Assembly (NCBI RefSeq): GCF_009649845.1
Contig: NZ_WJIE01000014.1
Location: forward strand, 1 to 64,000
DNA: 64,000 nucleotides
From: Polyangium spumosum
GTDB lineage: Bacteria > Myxococcota_A > Polyangia > Polyangiales > Polyangiaceae
Direction of reading: 5' to 3'
The notes below the pieces were generated by a model. It did not search any database, had not been told where the DNA came from, and saw only the letters and a list, made by a program, of their open reading frames with translations. The translations under genes were made by a program, and so were the position numbers. This document shows, piece after piece, positions 34,222-42,022 of the stretch (the stretch's first letter is position 1; every line of letters begins with the position of its first letter).

Positions 34222-35460
34222 TCAGGTGCTCTTCGGCAGGCCCAGGATCTTCTCGCCGATGAGGTTTCGCTGGATCTCGCTCGTCCCGCCGCCGATGGTG
34301 AACCCGAAGCTGTTCATGTAGGCCCGCTGGAAATGGCCCCCGTCCGCCGCGCGCTCGGCGCCGAACGCATGTTGCGCGAGCGGCCCCTCGACCTCCTGCC
34401 CGAGCGCCGCGAGCCGCTGCCCGAACTCGGTCGCCACGAGTTTGCCCAGGAACGGGAGCGCGAGCGGGCGCTCCTCCACGAGCCCGGGGACACGCGCCCG
34501 CAGCGCCGACGCGAGCAGCGCCTCCTCCTCGATCGCGAGCTCCGCGATACGATCCCGCATCACCGGATCCTCGCTCGCGGGCCGTCCGTCACGACAGACC
34601 CCCTTCGCCAGGGCGACGAGCCGCGCGACCTCGCCGCCCGCCGCGAGCGCCCCGCCCGTCGCGCTGCCCTCGGACGCCCCGCGCTCGAACGCGAGCGTCA
34701 TGACCGCGAGCCGCCAGCCGTCCCCCTCCGAGGCGAGCAAACACGAGGCCGGGATCTCGACGTCCTCGAAGATCACCTGATTGAACCCGCCCTCGCCCGT
34801 CATCTTCACGAGCGGCCGCACGAACACGCCCCTCGATTGCATGGGGAAGAGGAAATAGCTGATCCCCGCGTGCTTCGGCGCCGCCGGGTCCGTGCGCGCG
34901 AGCAAGATCATGTAATCGGCCCAGAACGCCTGCGTCGTCCAGACCTTGTGACCATGGACGATATAGTGGTCGCCGCTCCGCACGGCGCTCGTGCGCAGGC
35001 TGGCGAGGTCGCTGCCGGCGCCGGGCTCGCTGAAGCCCTGGCACCACACCTCGTCGCAGGAGAGGATGTTCCGCAAATACCTCTGCTTCTGCTCCTCCGT
35101 GCCCACCGCGAGGATCGTCGGGCCCGCCCAGTCGAGGCCGATCCGGTTCACGAGGAACGGCACGCCGGCGCGCCCCATCTCCTCGGCCACGACCCGCTGC
35201 GACCCGGGCGGCATTCCTTGCCCGCCGTATTGCTTCGGCCACTCCACGCCGATCAGCCCCGCGGCGTGGACCTGCTTTTGCCAGGCCTTGAGCCAGAGGA
35301 ATTGCTCCTCCGACTCGACCTCCAGGAACGTCTGCGGGAGCTTGAAGCCCGGATCGGCCGGGCGGTTGTCATGAAAAAAGGCTCGCGCCCGCTCGCGCAG
35401 GTCGCGCTTCTCGTTCTCGTGCTCGTGCTCGTGCTCGTGGGTGTCGTGGGACGGGGCCAT
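34222..35460 (-). CDS. Acyl-CoA dehydrogenase, large-type subunit (pair 2)
   Basis: The 412-residue flavoprotein has WCQGFSEPGAGSDLASLRT (FAD/substrate loop), HKVWTTQAFWADYMILLART, and a likely catalytic Glu259 in LAFERGAS, the helix-G position used by isovaleryl- and FadE26/28-type enzymes. It ends GGGTSEIQRNLIGEKILGLP. The N-terminus (THEHEHEHE) is coded by four copies of CTCGTG (35416-35439) and is odd for the family; a later start could remove it. It forms a pair with the gene 11 nt downstream. Confidence 0.9.
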   Translation of the reverse strand: MAPSHDTHEHEHEHENEKRDLRERARAFFHDNRPADPGFKLPQTFLEVESEEQFLWLKAWQKQVHAAGLIGVEWPKQYGGQGMPPGSQRVVAEEMGRAGVPFLVNRIGLDWAGPTILAVGTEEQKQRYLRNILSCDEVWCQGFSEPGAGSDLASLRTSAVRSGDHYIVHGHKVWTTQAFWADYMILLARTDPAAPKHAGISYFLFPMQSRGVFVRPLVKMTGEGGFNQVIFEDVEIPASCLLASEGDGWRLAVMTLAFERGASEGSATGGALAAGGEVARLVALAKGVCRDGRPASEDPVMRDRIAELAIEEEALLASALRARVPGLVEERPLALPFLGKLVATEFGQRLAALGQEVEGPLAQHAFGAERAADGGHFQRAYMNSFGFTIGGGTSEIQRNLIGEKILGLPKST

Positions 35461-35485
35461 GCGAGGCGCACGGTACCACGAGGTT

Positions 35486-36637
35486 TTACCGATGCGAAGG
35501 GGACACGCGGGCCCCGGGCGCGCGCACGCCCGCCCCGCGCAAGGCCGTCTTCAGGCCCTCCTCGAGGTCGGCGACCGTGGTCAGGCCCGAGAGGTCGACG
35601 CCGAGCTCCACGATGGTCTGCGCGACCCTGGGGCGGATACCCGTGACGATCGCGCGCGCCCCGAGCAGCTCCGCGGCGCGCACGATCCGCAGGAGGTGAT
35701 CGGCGGTCTCGGCGTCGAGCGTATCGACGCCCGTCACGTCGAGGATGGCGTGGTGCGCGCCGCGATCGACGATCTCCTTGAGCAGCGCCTGCATGATCGT
35801 CGCCGCGCGCGCCCCGCTCACCTGCCCGACGATGGGCAAGGTCAGGATGCCCTCCCATACCTGGATGATCGGGGTCGAGAGCGCCGCGATCGTCTTTTGC
35901 TGCTGCGCGATGAGGAAGGCATTCTCTTTTTCGGTGCGGCGCAGCGCCTCCTCGGTCACCCGGCGCTCCTCGACCTCCTGCCGGAGCCGCTCGAGCGCGA
36001 CCGCGAGGTCGGCGCGGGTCGCCGCGTCCGCCGCGAGCAAGAGCTCGAGATCCCCCTCGATCGTGCGGTCCGAGGGGCGCACGATGAACTCGTCGGCCTC
36101 GTCGCCCCGGGCCTGGAACGAGACCTGCTGCGCCCAGCAATTCTTGCCGAAGAGGCGCGTGCACAGGCCGGCGAACTTCCCGCCCATCATCCCCGAGCCC
36201 CAGCAGACCGAGAGCGCGCGCTGGTACACCGACTCCCAGCCATTCTTGCAGCGGAACCGGCCCACCTCCGCCTCGCGGTCGAGCGAGACGACCTCCCAGA
36301 TCCCCCAGCCTGCCGCCGCCGCGATGACCGCGAGGGAGGCGAGCCCCTCCTCGAAGCTCGGAAACGTGGAGATGTGCGCCCAATCTCCGTCGACGCTGTC
36401 GCGCCCGCCGCTCTGCAGCGCCAGGTTGAATCGCTCGACGCCCACCATCCGCGAGAGGCCCAGCATGAGGCCGGCCATACTCGACTCCGTCCACATGGTG
36501 ATCGTCGGCAGCCCCATGTAGAACTGCATGCCGCTCGGCAAATCGAACCGCACGTCGACGCCGCCCACGTCGATCTTCAGCGGAAAGCCCCCTGGCGATT
36601 GCGGTGCCTCGTCCTTCAAAAAAGCTACGTCCGTCAT
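35486..36637 (-). CDS. V4R-STAS sensory regulator (RsbR-like)
   Basis: The 383-residue protein has an N-terminal V4R-like sensor (~40-185; RFRCKNGWESV, CWGSGMMGGKFAGL, CTRLFGKNCWAQQ), a short coiled coil (~195-235) and a C-terminal STAS domain (~245-360). The STAS part is of the RsbR/RsbS type, with AILDVTGVDTLDAETADHLL and GARAIVTGIRPRVAQTIVELG. The Thr in GVDTLD matches a stressosome phosphorylation site. V4R domains bind hydrocarbons or other small ligands in known regulators. It sits between two acyl-CoA dehydrogenase pairs and may sense their substrate. The ATG at 36637 follows a GGGGGG tract; GTG 36643 is the alternative. Confidence 0.85.
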   Translation of the reverse strand: MTDVAFLKDEAPQSPGGFPLKIDVGGVDVRFDLPSGMQFYMGLPTITMWTESSMAGLMLGLSRMVGVERFNLALQSGGRDSVDGDWAHISTFPSFEEGLASLAVIAAAAGWGIWEVVSLDREAEVGRFRCKNGWESVYQRALSVCWGSGMMGGKFAGLCTRLFGKNCWAQQVSFQARGDEADEFIVRPSDRTIEGDLELLLAADAATRADLAVALERLRQEVEERRVTEEALRRTEKENAFLIAQQQKTIAALSTPIIQVWEGILTLPIVGQVSGARAATIMQALLKEIVDRGAHHAILDVTGVDTLDAETADHLLRIVRAAELLGARAIVTGIRPRVAQTIVELGVDLSGLTTVADLEEGLKTALRGAGVRAPGARVSPSHR

Positions 36638-36749
36638 GATCACCCCCCGGTGAATACATCACGATACGCGTCCGGAACACGCGCGCACCTCGGGGCTTTC
36701 CTGAATTCGACGCCCGAAATGTGCTCAGCCGTGAAGGGGGGCGATTCGA

Positions 36750-37889
36750 TCAGAAGGAGGGCTGCGCGGCGAATCGCGCGAGGTGATGCTCTTCGTCACC
36801 GAACAGGGCGTTCAGGACGTGCATACGCTTGAAGTACAGACCGATATCGTGCTCGTCCGTGATGCCGATCCCGCCGTGGAGCTGGATGGATTGCTGCGTG
36901 ACGTAACGCCCGCACAGGGCGAGCTCGACCTTCGCCGCGCTGACGGCGGAGCGACGCTCGGCCGGGTCCGGGTCCGCGACCTTGATGCTCGCGAGGATCG
37001 AGGTGCTCTTCGCGAGCTCGGCGCGGACGAACATGTCGACGGCGCGGTGCTGCAATGCCTGGAACGTGCCGATCTTCAAGCCGAACTGCTCGCGCGTCTT
37101 CAGGTAATCCACGGTCATGCCGAGGGCCGCGCGCATGACGCCGAGCCCCTCCGCGCACGCCGCCGCGGCGCCGAGGTCCATGATCTCGTCGAGCACCGGC
37201 GCCGCCGCGCCCTCGGCCCCGAGCCGCATCGACGCCGGGGCGACCACGCCGTCGAGCGAGACCATCGCGGCCTTGTGTCCGTCCATGGTCCGTATCGTCT
37301 TGATCCGGAGGCCCGCCGTATCCCGCGGGAGCACGAAGAGCGAGATACCGTCGCTATCGCCCGGGTTGCCCGCGGTGCGGGCCGAGACGACGATCGTATC
37401 CGCCGCGTGACCATTCAGGACGAAGACCTTCTCGCCGCGCAGCACGTATTCGTCGCCGTTTCTGATTGCCGTCGTCTCGACCCAGGTCGGGTCGTACCGG
37501 CCGCCGCGCTCGGCCCAGGCGAGGGCGAGGCTCGTGTCGCCGGCGATGAGCGGCGCGAGGTGGGCCTCGTGCTCTTCGGGGCCGCCGAGGCGCAGAAGGG
37601 CCGTGCCCGCACAGAGCACGGACGCGACGAAGGGCTCGGGGACGAGGCCCGCGCCGAGCTGTTCGAGGACAATGGCGACGTCGACGAAGGAGCCCCCGAG
37701 GCCACCCGCGGACTCGGGGAACACGAGGCCGATCCATCCGAGCTCGGCCATGGTCTTCCAGAGCGATTTGCTCCAGCCGACGGGGTCGTCTCGCAGGGCG
37801 CGGAAACGGCTGACCGTCGCCTCCTTCTTCACGAAGGAGGCGACGGTGCTTTCGAGGAGCTTCTGGTCCGGCGTGAGGTCGAAATTCAT
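36750..37889 (-). CDS. Acyl-CoA dehydrogenase, small-type subunit (pair 1)
   Basis: The 379-residue protein opens NFDLTPDQKLLESTVASFV and has VFPESAGGLGGSFVD and REQFGLKIGTFQALQHRAVDM. It closes with LHGGIGITDEHDIGLYFKR. The helix-G segment (GLGVMRAALGMTVDYL) has no Glu at the catalytic position used in its large partner, as in the non-catalytic chain of heteromeric FadE enzymes. It starts 12 nt after the large-type gene. Its probable role is as one half of an alpha2beta2 dehydrogenase acting on bulky CoA esters; substrate unknown. Confidence 0.88.
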   Translation of the reverse strand: MNFDLTPDQKLLESTVASFVKKEATVSRFRALRDDPVGWSKSLWKTMAELGWIGLVFPESAGGLGGSFVDVAIVLEQLGAGLVPEPFVASVLCAGTALLRLGGPEEHEAHLAPLIAGDTSLALAWAERGGRYDPTWVETTAIRNGDEYVLRGEKVFVLNGHAADTIVVSARTAGNPGDSDGISLFVLPRDTAGLRIKTIRTMDGHKAAMVSLDGVVAPASMRLGAEGAAAPVLDEIMDLGAAAACAEGLGVMRAALGMTVDYLKTREQFGLKIGTFQALQHRAVDMFVRAELAKSTSILASIKVADPDPAERRSAVSAAKVELALCGRYVTQQSIQLHGGIGITDEHDIGLYFKRMHVLNALFGDEEHHLARFAAQPSF

Positions 37890-37901
37890 GGCGAGTCCCC
37901 G

Positions 37902-39083
37902 TCAGCTCGGCAGGCCGAGGATGAGCTTGGCGATGACGTTTTTCTGGATCTCGTTGCTGCCGCCATAGATGCTGGCCGCGCGCGCATACTGGAACTGCGG
38001 GGGGACCGAGGCCTCGTGTTCGGGGATCGTGCCCGGCTCGTTGTGCCAGGAGAGCGCGTCGTGCCCCATCAGGTCCATCGCGAGCTCGTAACATTGCTGG
38101 TTGATCTCGCTGCCGCGGATCTTCAGGATGCTCGACTCCGGCCCCGGCGCGTGCCCGAGCTCGGCCGAGGCGAGCGCCCGATAGTTCGTCATCTTGAGCG
38201 CGAGAAGCTCGATCTCGAGCCTCGCGATCCGCGAGCGCCACGCCGGGACCTCGAGCAGCGGCACGCCCCGCTCCGTCGTCGCCGCCGCGATCCGCTTCAC
38301 GCGCCTGAGGACACGCGTGGACATGCCCACGGCCGCGATGTACGTGCGCTCGTGGCCGAGCAGCGCCTTGGCCAGGGTCCAGCCGCCGTGCAGCGGGCCG
38401 ACGAGGTTCTCCCCGGGGACGACGACGTTCTCGAAGAACGTATCACAAAACGCGGGCGTCCCTGCGGTCGTGAGCGTCGGCCGCGCCGTGACGCCGGGCG
38501 TCTTCATGTCGACGAGGAAGAAGCTGATCCCCGACTGCTTCTTCGCGGTCTTGTCGGTCCGCGCGAGCACGAAGATCCAGTCGGCGTATTGCGCGTACGT
38601 CGTCCACGTCTTCTGCCCATTGAGCACATAATTGCCCTTTCCGTCGGGGTCGGCGGAGAGCTTGAGCGAGGCGAGGTCGCTTCCGGCGTTCGGCTCCGAA
38701 TACCCCTGGCACCAGACCTCCTCGCCCGCGACGATCTTCGGCAAGAAGCGCCTCCGCTGGGCGTCGGTGCCGAACTGCAGGATGAGGGGGCCGACCATCA
38801 TGAGGCCAAAAGGCGAGAGCGACGGGGCGCCGGCGAGCTCGAGCTCCTCGGTGAGGATGAAGCGGCGCGTGACGTCGAGCCCGGCGCCGCCCCATTCCGC
38901 GGGCCAATGGGGAGCGACCCAGCCCTTCGCGTGGAGGATCCGGTGCCACGCCATGATCTCGTCGTGCTCGAAATGCCCGTCGACGGCCGCTTTCTCGCGG
39001 ATGCGCGGAGGCATGGCCTCCCGGATCCACGCGCGGACCTCGTCGCGGAAGGCGATCTGCTCAGGGGTGAAGGACAGGTCCAT
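37902..39083 (-). CDS. Acyl-CoA dehydrogenase, large-type subunit (pair 1)
   Basis: The 393-residue flavoprotein has WCQGYSEPNAGSDLASLKLS, GQKTWTTYAQYADWIFVLART and GHERTYIA with Glu245, which aligns by eye with the catalytic Glu of FadE26-type (ChsE4) steroid side-chain dehydrogenases. It ends GGSNEIQKNVIAKLILGLPS. It is the first gene of the minus-strand acyl-CoA dehydrogenase run and lies behind a terminator at 39131-39159, so it should have its own promoter just upstream of 39083. Confidence 0.9.
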   Translation of the reverse strand: MDLSFTPEQIAFRDEVRAWIREAMPPRIREKAAVDGHFEHDEIMAWHRILHAKGWVAPHWPAEWGGAGLDVTRRFILTEELELAGAPSLSPFGLMMVGPLILQFGTDAQRRRFLPKIVAGEEVWCQGYSEPNAGSDLASLKLSADPDGKGNYVLNGQKTWTTYAQYADWIFVLARTDKTAKKQSGISFFLVDMKTPGVTARPTLTTAGTPAFCDTFFENVVVPGENLVGPLHGGWTLAKALLGHERTYIAAVGMSTRVLRRVKRIAAATTERGVPLLEVPAWRSRIARLEIELLALKMTNYRALASAELGHAPGPESSILKIRGSEINQQCYELAMDLMGHDALSWHNEPGTIPEHEASVPPQFQYARAASIYGGSNEIQKNVIAKLILGLPS

Positions 39084-39130
39084 CAGGCTCTCCAGCGTCC
39101 GGTTCTAGTGCGAACGGAGGCCGGAGGGAA

Positions 39131-39159
39131 GTTGAAAAGGCGCGGGCTCACCCCGCGCC
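39131..39159 (-). terminator. Intrinsic terminator of upstream minus-strand genes
   Basis: An 8-bp GC stem (GGCGCGGG at 39139-39146 with CCCGCGCC at 39152-39159, 5-nt loop) is followed on the minus strand by TTTTCAAC. It separates the small-gene cluster ending at 39228 from the acyl-CoA dehydrogenase genes. Confidence 0.7.
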
Positions 39160-39227
39160 GAGCCGCCGGAGGTGCGGTCGCCCTCCGGGTTCCTCGACGA
39201 CGACCCAGGGGGGCGCGGCGGTGGGGT

Positions 39228-39545
39228 TCACACGGTGATACCGAAGGACATCAGGACGGCTTCCGCTGTCGATTGGAGCTCATCGGGCGCCTTCCCTGTC
39301 GCCACCCAGTCCGAGACCAGCGCTCGCAGCCTCCGGACGCGGTCCCGGTCTTCCTCGCGGACGACCATGTCGGTTGAAACCTCTTTCCCGACGATACCGT
39401 CGAGGGCGCGCTCCATCTCGTGTACGATCGTCACCCAATCGGGATCCGGGGTCGTGGCAGGATCGTCCCGCAGCGCCTTCACGAAGGCGGCGATGCAATT
39501 GATGCCTTCGGCGAGCGCGTTCGCCATGTCTCGATCACGTGTCAT
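39228..39545 (-). CDS. Small helical hypothetical protein (105 aa)
   Basis: The 105-residue acidic, all-helical protein has no signal peptide, membrane segment or Cys. Features include EGINCIAAFVKALRDDP and REEDRDRVRRLRALVSDW. It starts 12 nt after the lipoprotein gene at 39558 and is likely cotranscribed with it and with the outer-membrane-like gene. No family recognised. Confidence 0.55.
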   Translation of the reverse strand: MTRDRDMANALAEGINCIAAFVKALRDDPATTPDPDWVTIVHEMERALDGIVGKEVSTDMVVREEDRDRVRRLRALVSDWVATGKAPDELQSTAEAVLMSFGITV

Positions 39546-39557
39546 GGCTTCGTACCC

Positions 39558-40040
39558 TCATTTCTTTTCGAAATCGTAGCGGCAAAGCCATTTGCCGATC
39601 GGGTAGATGAGGGTGCAATTGTCACCGTTCGAGTACTGGTACGAACAGGTATAGGAGGGCCATCCGCCCTTGCACCAGTACAGGTCCCCGATCCCGCTCG
39701 AAGGGCTGTAGGGATGCGCGGCTCGATGGACGCAGTACGCCTTGATCGCGTGGCACTGCTCGACGCACGCGTCGCTTGCGGGCACCAAGCACCGAGCCTC
39801 CACCATCGCGTTACATTCGCCCTCGCCCAGAGGCGGCTCCGGCGGCTCATTTTGTGGTTCGAACGGCACCTGCCCATACCCACCCACGCCCACCCCCGTC
39901 GGCACGATCGGCCCGCCGCCCACTCCCGCCGTCTCGTACAGCTCCTCCCTCGGAAAACACTCCCCGTCCGTGTAATTGCACGCCATGAAGCACGAGCCCA
40001 GGACGGCCGCGATCGCCAGATATCCTTTCGTCCTGTTCAC
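39558..40040 (-). CDS. Cys-rich lipoprotein, unknown
   Basis: The 160-residue product starts at GTG 40040, which overlaps the TGA of the upstream gene (GTGA, 40037-40040) and has GGAG a few bases upstream. The signal peptide ends GSCFMAC, a workable lipobox. A Gly/Pro-rich linker is followed by a compact domain with about ten Cys (ECNAMVEARC, CVEQCHAIKAYC, WCKGG, CSYQYSNGDNC, WLCRYDF). These probably form disulfides outside the cytoplasm. No family recognised. Coupling suggests that it works with the outer-membrane-like protein. Confidence 0.75.
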   Translation of the reverse strand: MNRTKGYLAIAAVLGSCFMACNYTDGECFPREELYETAGVGGGPIVPTGVGVGGYGQVPFEPQNEPPEPPLGEGECNAMVEARCLVPASDACVEQCHAIKAYCVHRAAHPYSPSSGIGDLYWCKGGWPSYTCSYQYSNGDNCTLIYPIGKWLCRYDFEKK

Positions 40041-40558
40041 TTCGACCTCCATCGAAACACGGGACCCGCCACGAGCATGGCCGCCCATCCCCCGGGCAGG
40101 ACGGCGCTCCGTCCACCCACCCAATCCACGTTCGCGCTCAGCGATACCCCGATGGCCCCGCCGAAATACACGTTCACCAGCGCGTGCCCACCCGGCGCAA
40201 GACCCGCGACGCGCCCGCACAACGTCTCACCACACGCGGGCATCGAGTAGAGCGAAATCGAAGGCCCCATCCGGGCGTCGCCGTCCTTCCACGTATACCC
40301 GAAGGCGGCCGACGTCTGGTTGTACACCCCCACCCCGAGCCTACCCGTCCCGGGCAACACGCTGCACAGGTCGTCCACGCCAAACGAGAAGCCGCTCTCC
40401 CCGCGCCACGACATCGCCACATGAGGGCTCACCCCGAAGCGCGGCAGGGTCCCGACGAGGAGCCCGCCCAGGCCCACGCCGCCGCTGAGCTCGTACGCCT
40501 CGGCTGGCGTCGCCGCTGTGAGCAGACCTGCGGACACGAGCAAAACCCCCGAACGCAT
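40037..40558 (-). CDS. Small outer-membrane beta-barrel-like protein
   Basis: The 173-residue product has a signal peptide (MRSGVLLVSAGLLTAATPAEA, cut after AEA). It continues with Gly-rich alternating strands (YELSGGVGLGGLLVGTLPRFG, LGVGVYNQTSAAFGYTW, ending GPVFRWRSK). It looks like a small secreted or outer-membrane barrel. The start at 40558 is set by the signal peptide. It heads the short operon 40558-39228. Confidence 0.65.
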   Translation of the reverse strand: MRSGVLLVSAGLLTAATPAEAYELSGGVGLGGLLVGTLPRFGVSPHVAMSWRGESGFSFGVDDLCSVLPGTGRLGVGVYNQTSAAFGYTWKDGDARMGPSISLYSMPACGETLCGRVAGLAPGGHALVNVYFGGAIGVSLSANVDWVGGRSAVLPGGWAAMLVAGPVFRWRSK

Positions 40559-40634
40559 GCGGACATCGACCCCAAGCAGGGACTGAAGCGCAGCCACGAA
40601 AGCGAGTCAACAAGTCCCTCCCACGCGCCCGGAA

Positions 40635-40962
40635 GTCGCCCTCACGAGACCCGAAGACCCCCGCGCTCGACCCGAAGACGCCCTCACGAGACCCGAAGGT
40701 CTCGCGCGCTCGACCCGCAGACGCCCTCACGAGACCCCAAGGTCTCGCGCGCTCGACCCGAAGACGCCCTCACGAGACCCGAAGGTCTCGCGCGCTCGAC
40801 CTGGAGACCCGCGCGCTCGACCCGAAGACGCCCTCACGAGACCCGAAGGTCTCGCGCGCTCGACCCGAAGACGCCCGCACGACACCCCAAGGTCTCGTGA
40901 GCTAGCCCCGAAGACGCCCGCACGAGACCCCAAGGTCTCGTGAGCTAGCCCCGAAGACGCCC
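40635..40962. repeat. 43-bp tandem repeat array with a hairpin in each unit
   Basis: About seven units with a 43-bp period (anchors GACG at 40677, 40720, 40763, 40827, 40870, 40913, 40956). One 21-bp insertion lies between the third and fourth anchors. Each full unit holds a small palindrome, CGAGACC-CGAA-GGTCTCG or CGAGACC-CCAA-GGTCTCG (at 40687, 40730, 40773, 40837, 40923; one mismatch at 40880). In the last unit the stem extends to 9 bp. The period is not a multiple of three and the array lies between divergent genes, so it is not coding. The rest of 40559-41070 holds no other gene. Confidence 0.9.
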
Positions 40963-41015
40963 CGGGGAGCCCTCGCGAATCGCGCGCCTCCCGCCTCCCG
41001 TCGACTGCGTAGGGC

Positions 41016-41044
41016 TTGACGCGTACGCTCAGGCACAGTACGGG
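41016..41044 (+). promoter_or_regulatory. Possible sigma-70 promoter of lipoprotein gene
   Basis: TTGACG (41016-41021) and TACGGG (41039-41044) are 17 bp apart and lie 27 nt before the ATG, with CTGGAG as ribosome-binding site. The -10 box is poor, so this is tentative. Confidence 0.3.
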
Positions 41045-41070
41045 CGCCCCGACCCTGGAGAACCACGCCC

Positions 41071-41955
41071 ATGAATCGATGGATGTTACTCGTCGCGCTC
41101 GCGTGCGCGGCGTCGGGTTGCCTCGTGCGCAAGGATACGCTCGCGGACAAGGCGCACTACAGCGGTCATGCCCCCGGAAAGGCGCCGACGAACGCCGACG
41201 CTATCGAGGTGCTCGAGAGCTTGCCGGAGGGCATCGCGTACCGCGATAGGAACGTCAAGGTCGAGCCTGATTTCCCCACGCCGGAGGATCCACACGTCGT
41301 GCTGGGTGTATTCAGCGTGACACGACATCCCGACGACCCGAAGACGTACACGGAGAGCGAATTGCTCACGCTCGCCAAACGAACCGCCGCCGAGCAAGGG
41401 GGCAACGCCCTCTATCGCCACCCTCGCTTGGACGGATACTACGTGCTCCATGTCTCGAGCGCCGCGCCCCGCTACGCCGCGCCCGCGGACCTCTGGAAGG
41501 AGCTGGAGGGGGGCTACATCGGCAGCGCCTTCCACAAGGTCGCCGAGGCCGAGCGGAAGCTCGAGGCGTTCGAGCCGCTACCGATCTCGACCCAGGGCAT
41601 GCGCTGCTACAAGGTCGCGTTCGTCCTCGCCGAGGACGCGACGTTCGAGCCGGAGGTGAAATGGGGGATCGTGATCGACGTGCAGCGCGGCAAGGACAAG
41701 CGCTCGTACACGGAGAATCCGCCCAGGGGCAGGCAGAATCTGGTGCGCAACCGTGTCTTCCCCGTCGCGTGCGTCAAGGCGGGCGGCTCGATCTCGATCA
41801 GCTTGAGGCCGCAGAAGGCCGGGCCCTTCGGGCAGGGCAAGATGCAGATCCGCGTCTACGAAATGAGCCTCGGCCAGGCGGAGCGAAAGCACAAATGCGC
41901 GGCCTTGAACGGCGGCGAGCGTTCGCTCGCGCAATCCGAGGACCTATGCCTCTGA
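41071..41955 (+). CDS. Lipoprotein of unknown function
   Basis: The 294-residue protein has a clear lipoprotein signal (MNRWMLLVALACAASGC, Cys17). The mature part contains GVFSVTRHPDDPKTYTESELLTLAKRTAAEQGGNALYRHP, which resembles the heavy-metal-binding/YbjQ-like pattern of small surface proteins. A C-terminal beta-rich half follows (AFVLAEDATFEPEVKWGIVIDVQ). Two Cys near the end may pair. No certain family. It stands alone after the repeat array with its own ribosome-binding site. Confidence 0.75.
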   Translation: MNRWMLLVALACAASGCLVRKDTLADKAHYSGHAPGKAPTNADAIEVLESLPEGIAYRDRNVKVEPDFPTPEDPHVVLGVFSVTRHPDDPKTYTESELLTLAKRTAAEQGGNALYRHPRLDGYYVLHVSSAAPRYAAPADLWKELEGGYIGSAFHKVAEAERKLEAFEPLPISTQGMRCYKVAFVLAEDATFEPEVKWGIVIDVQRGKDKRSYTENPPRGRQNLVRNRVFPVACVKAGGSISISLRPQKAGPFGQGKMQIRVYEMSLGQAERKHKCAALNGGERSLAQSEDLCL

Positions 41956-42022
41956 TCCGAGGGCGGGCGCGCTGCCTGGCCCAAGGACACGTCTCGTTGG
42001 CGACGTCCCCGCGCGTGTGCCG

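Noticed and set aside
40727-40933. A 68-codon frame within the 43-bp repeats
   Set aside because: The repeat period is not a multiple of three, so no repeated peptide is kept, and there is no ribosome-binding site.
40635-40962. CRISPR array
   Set aside because: The units are contiguous copies with no unique spacers between them, and there are no cas genes nearby.
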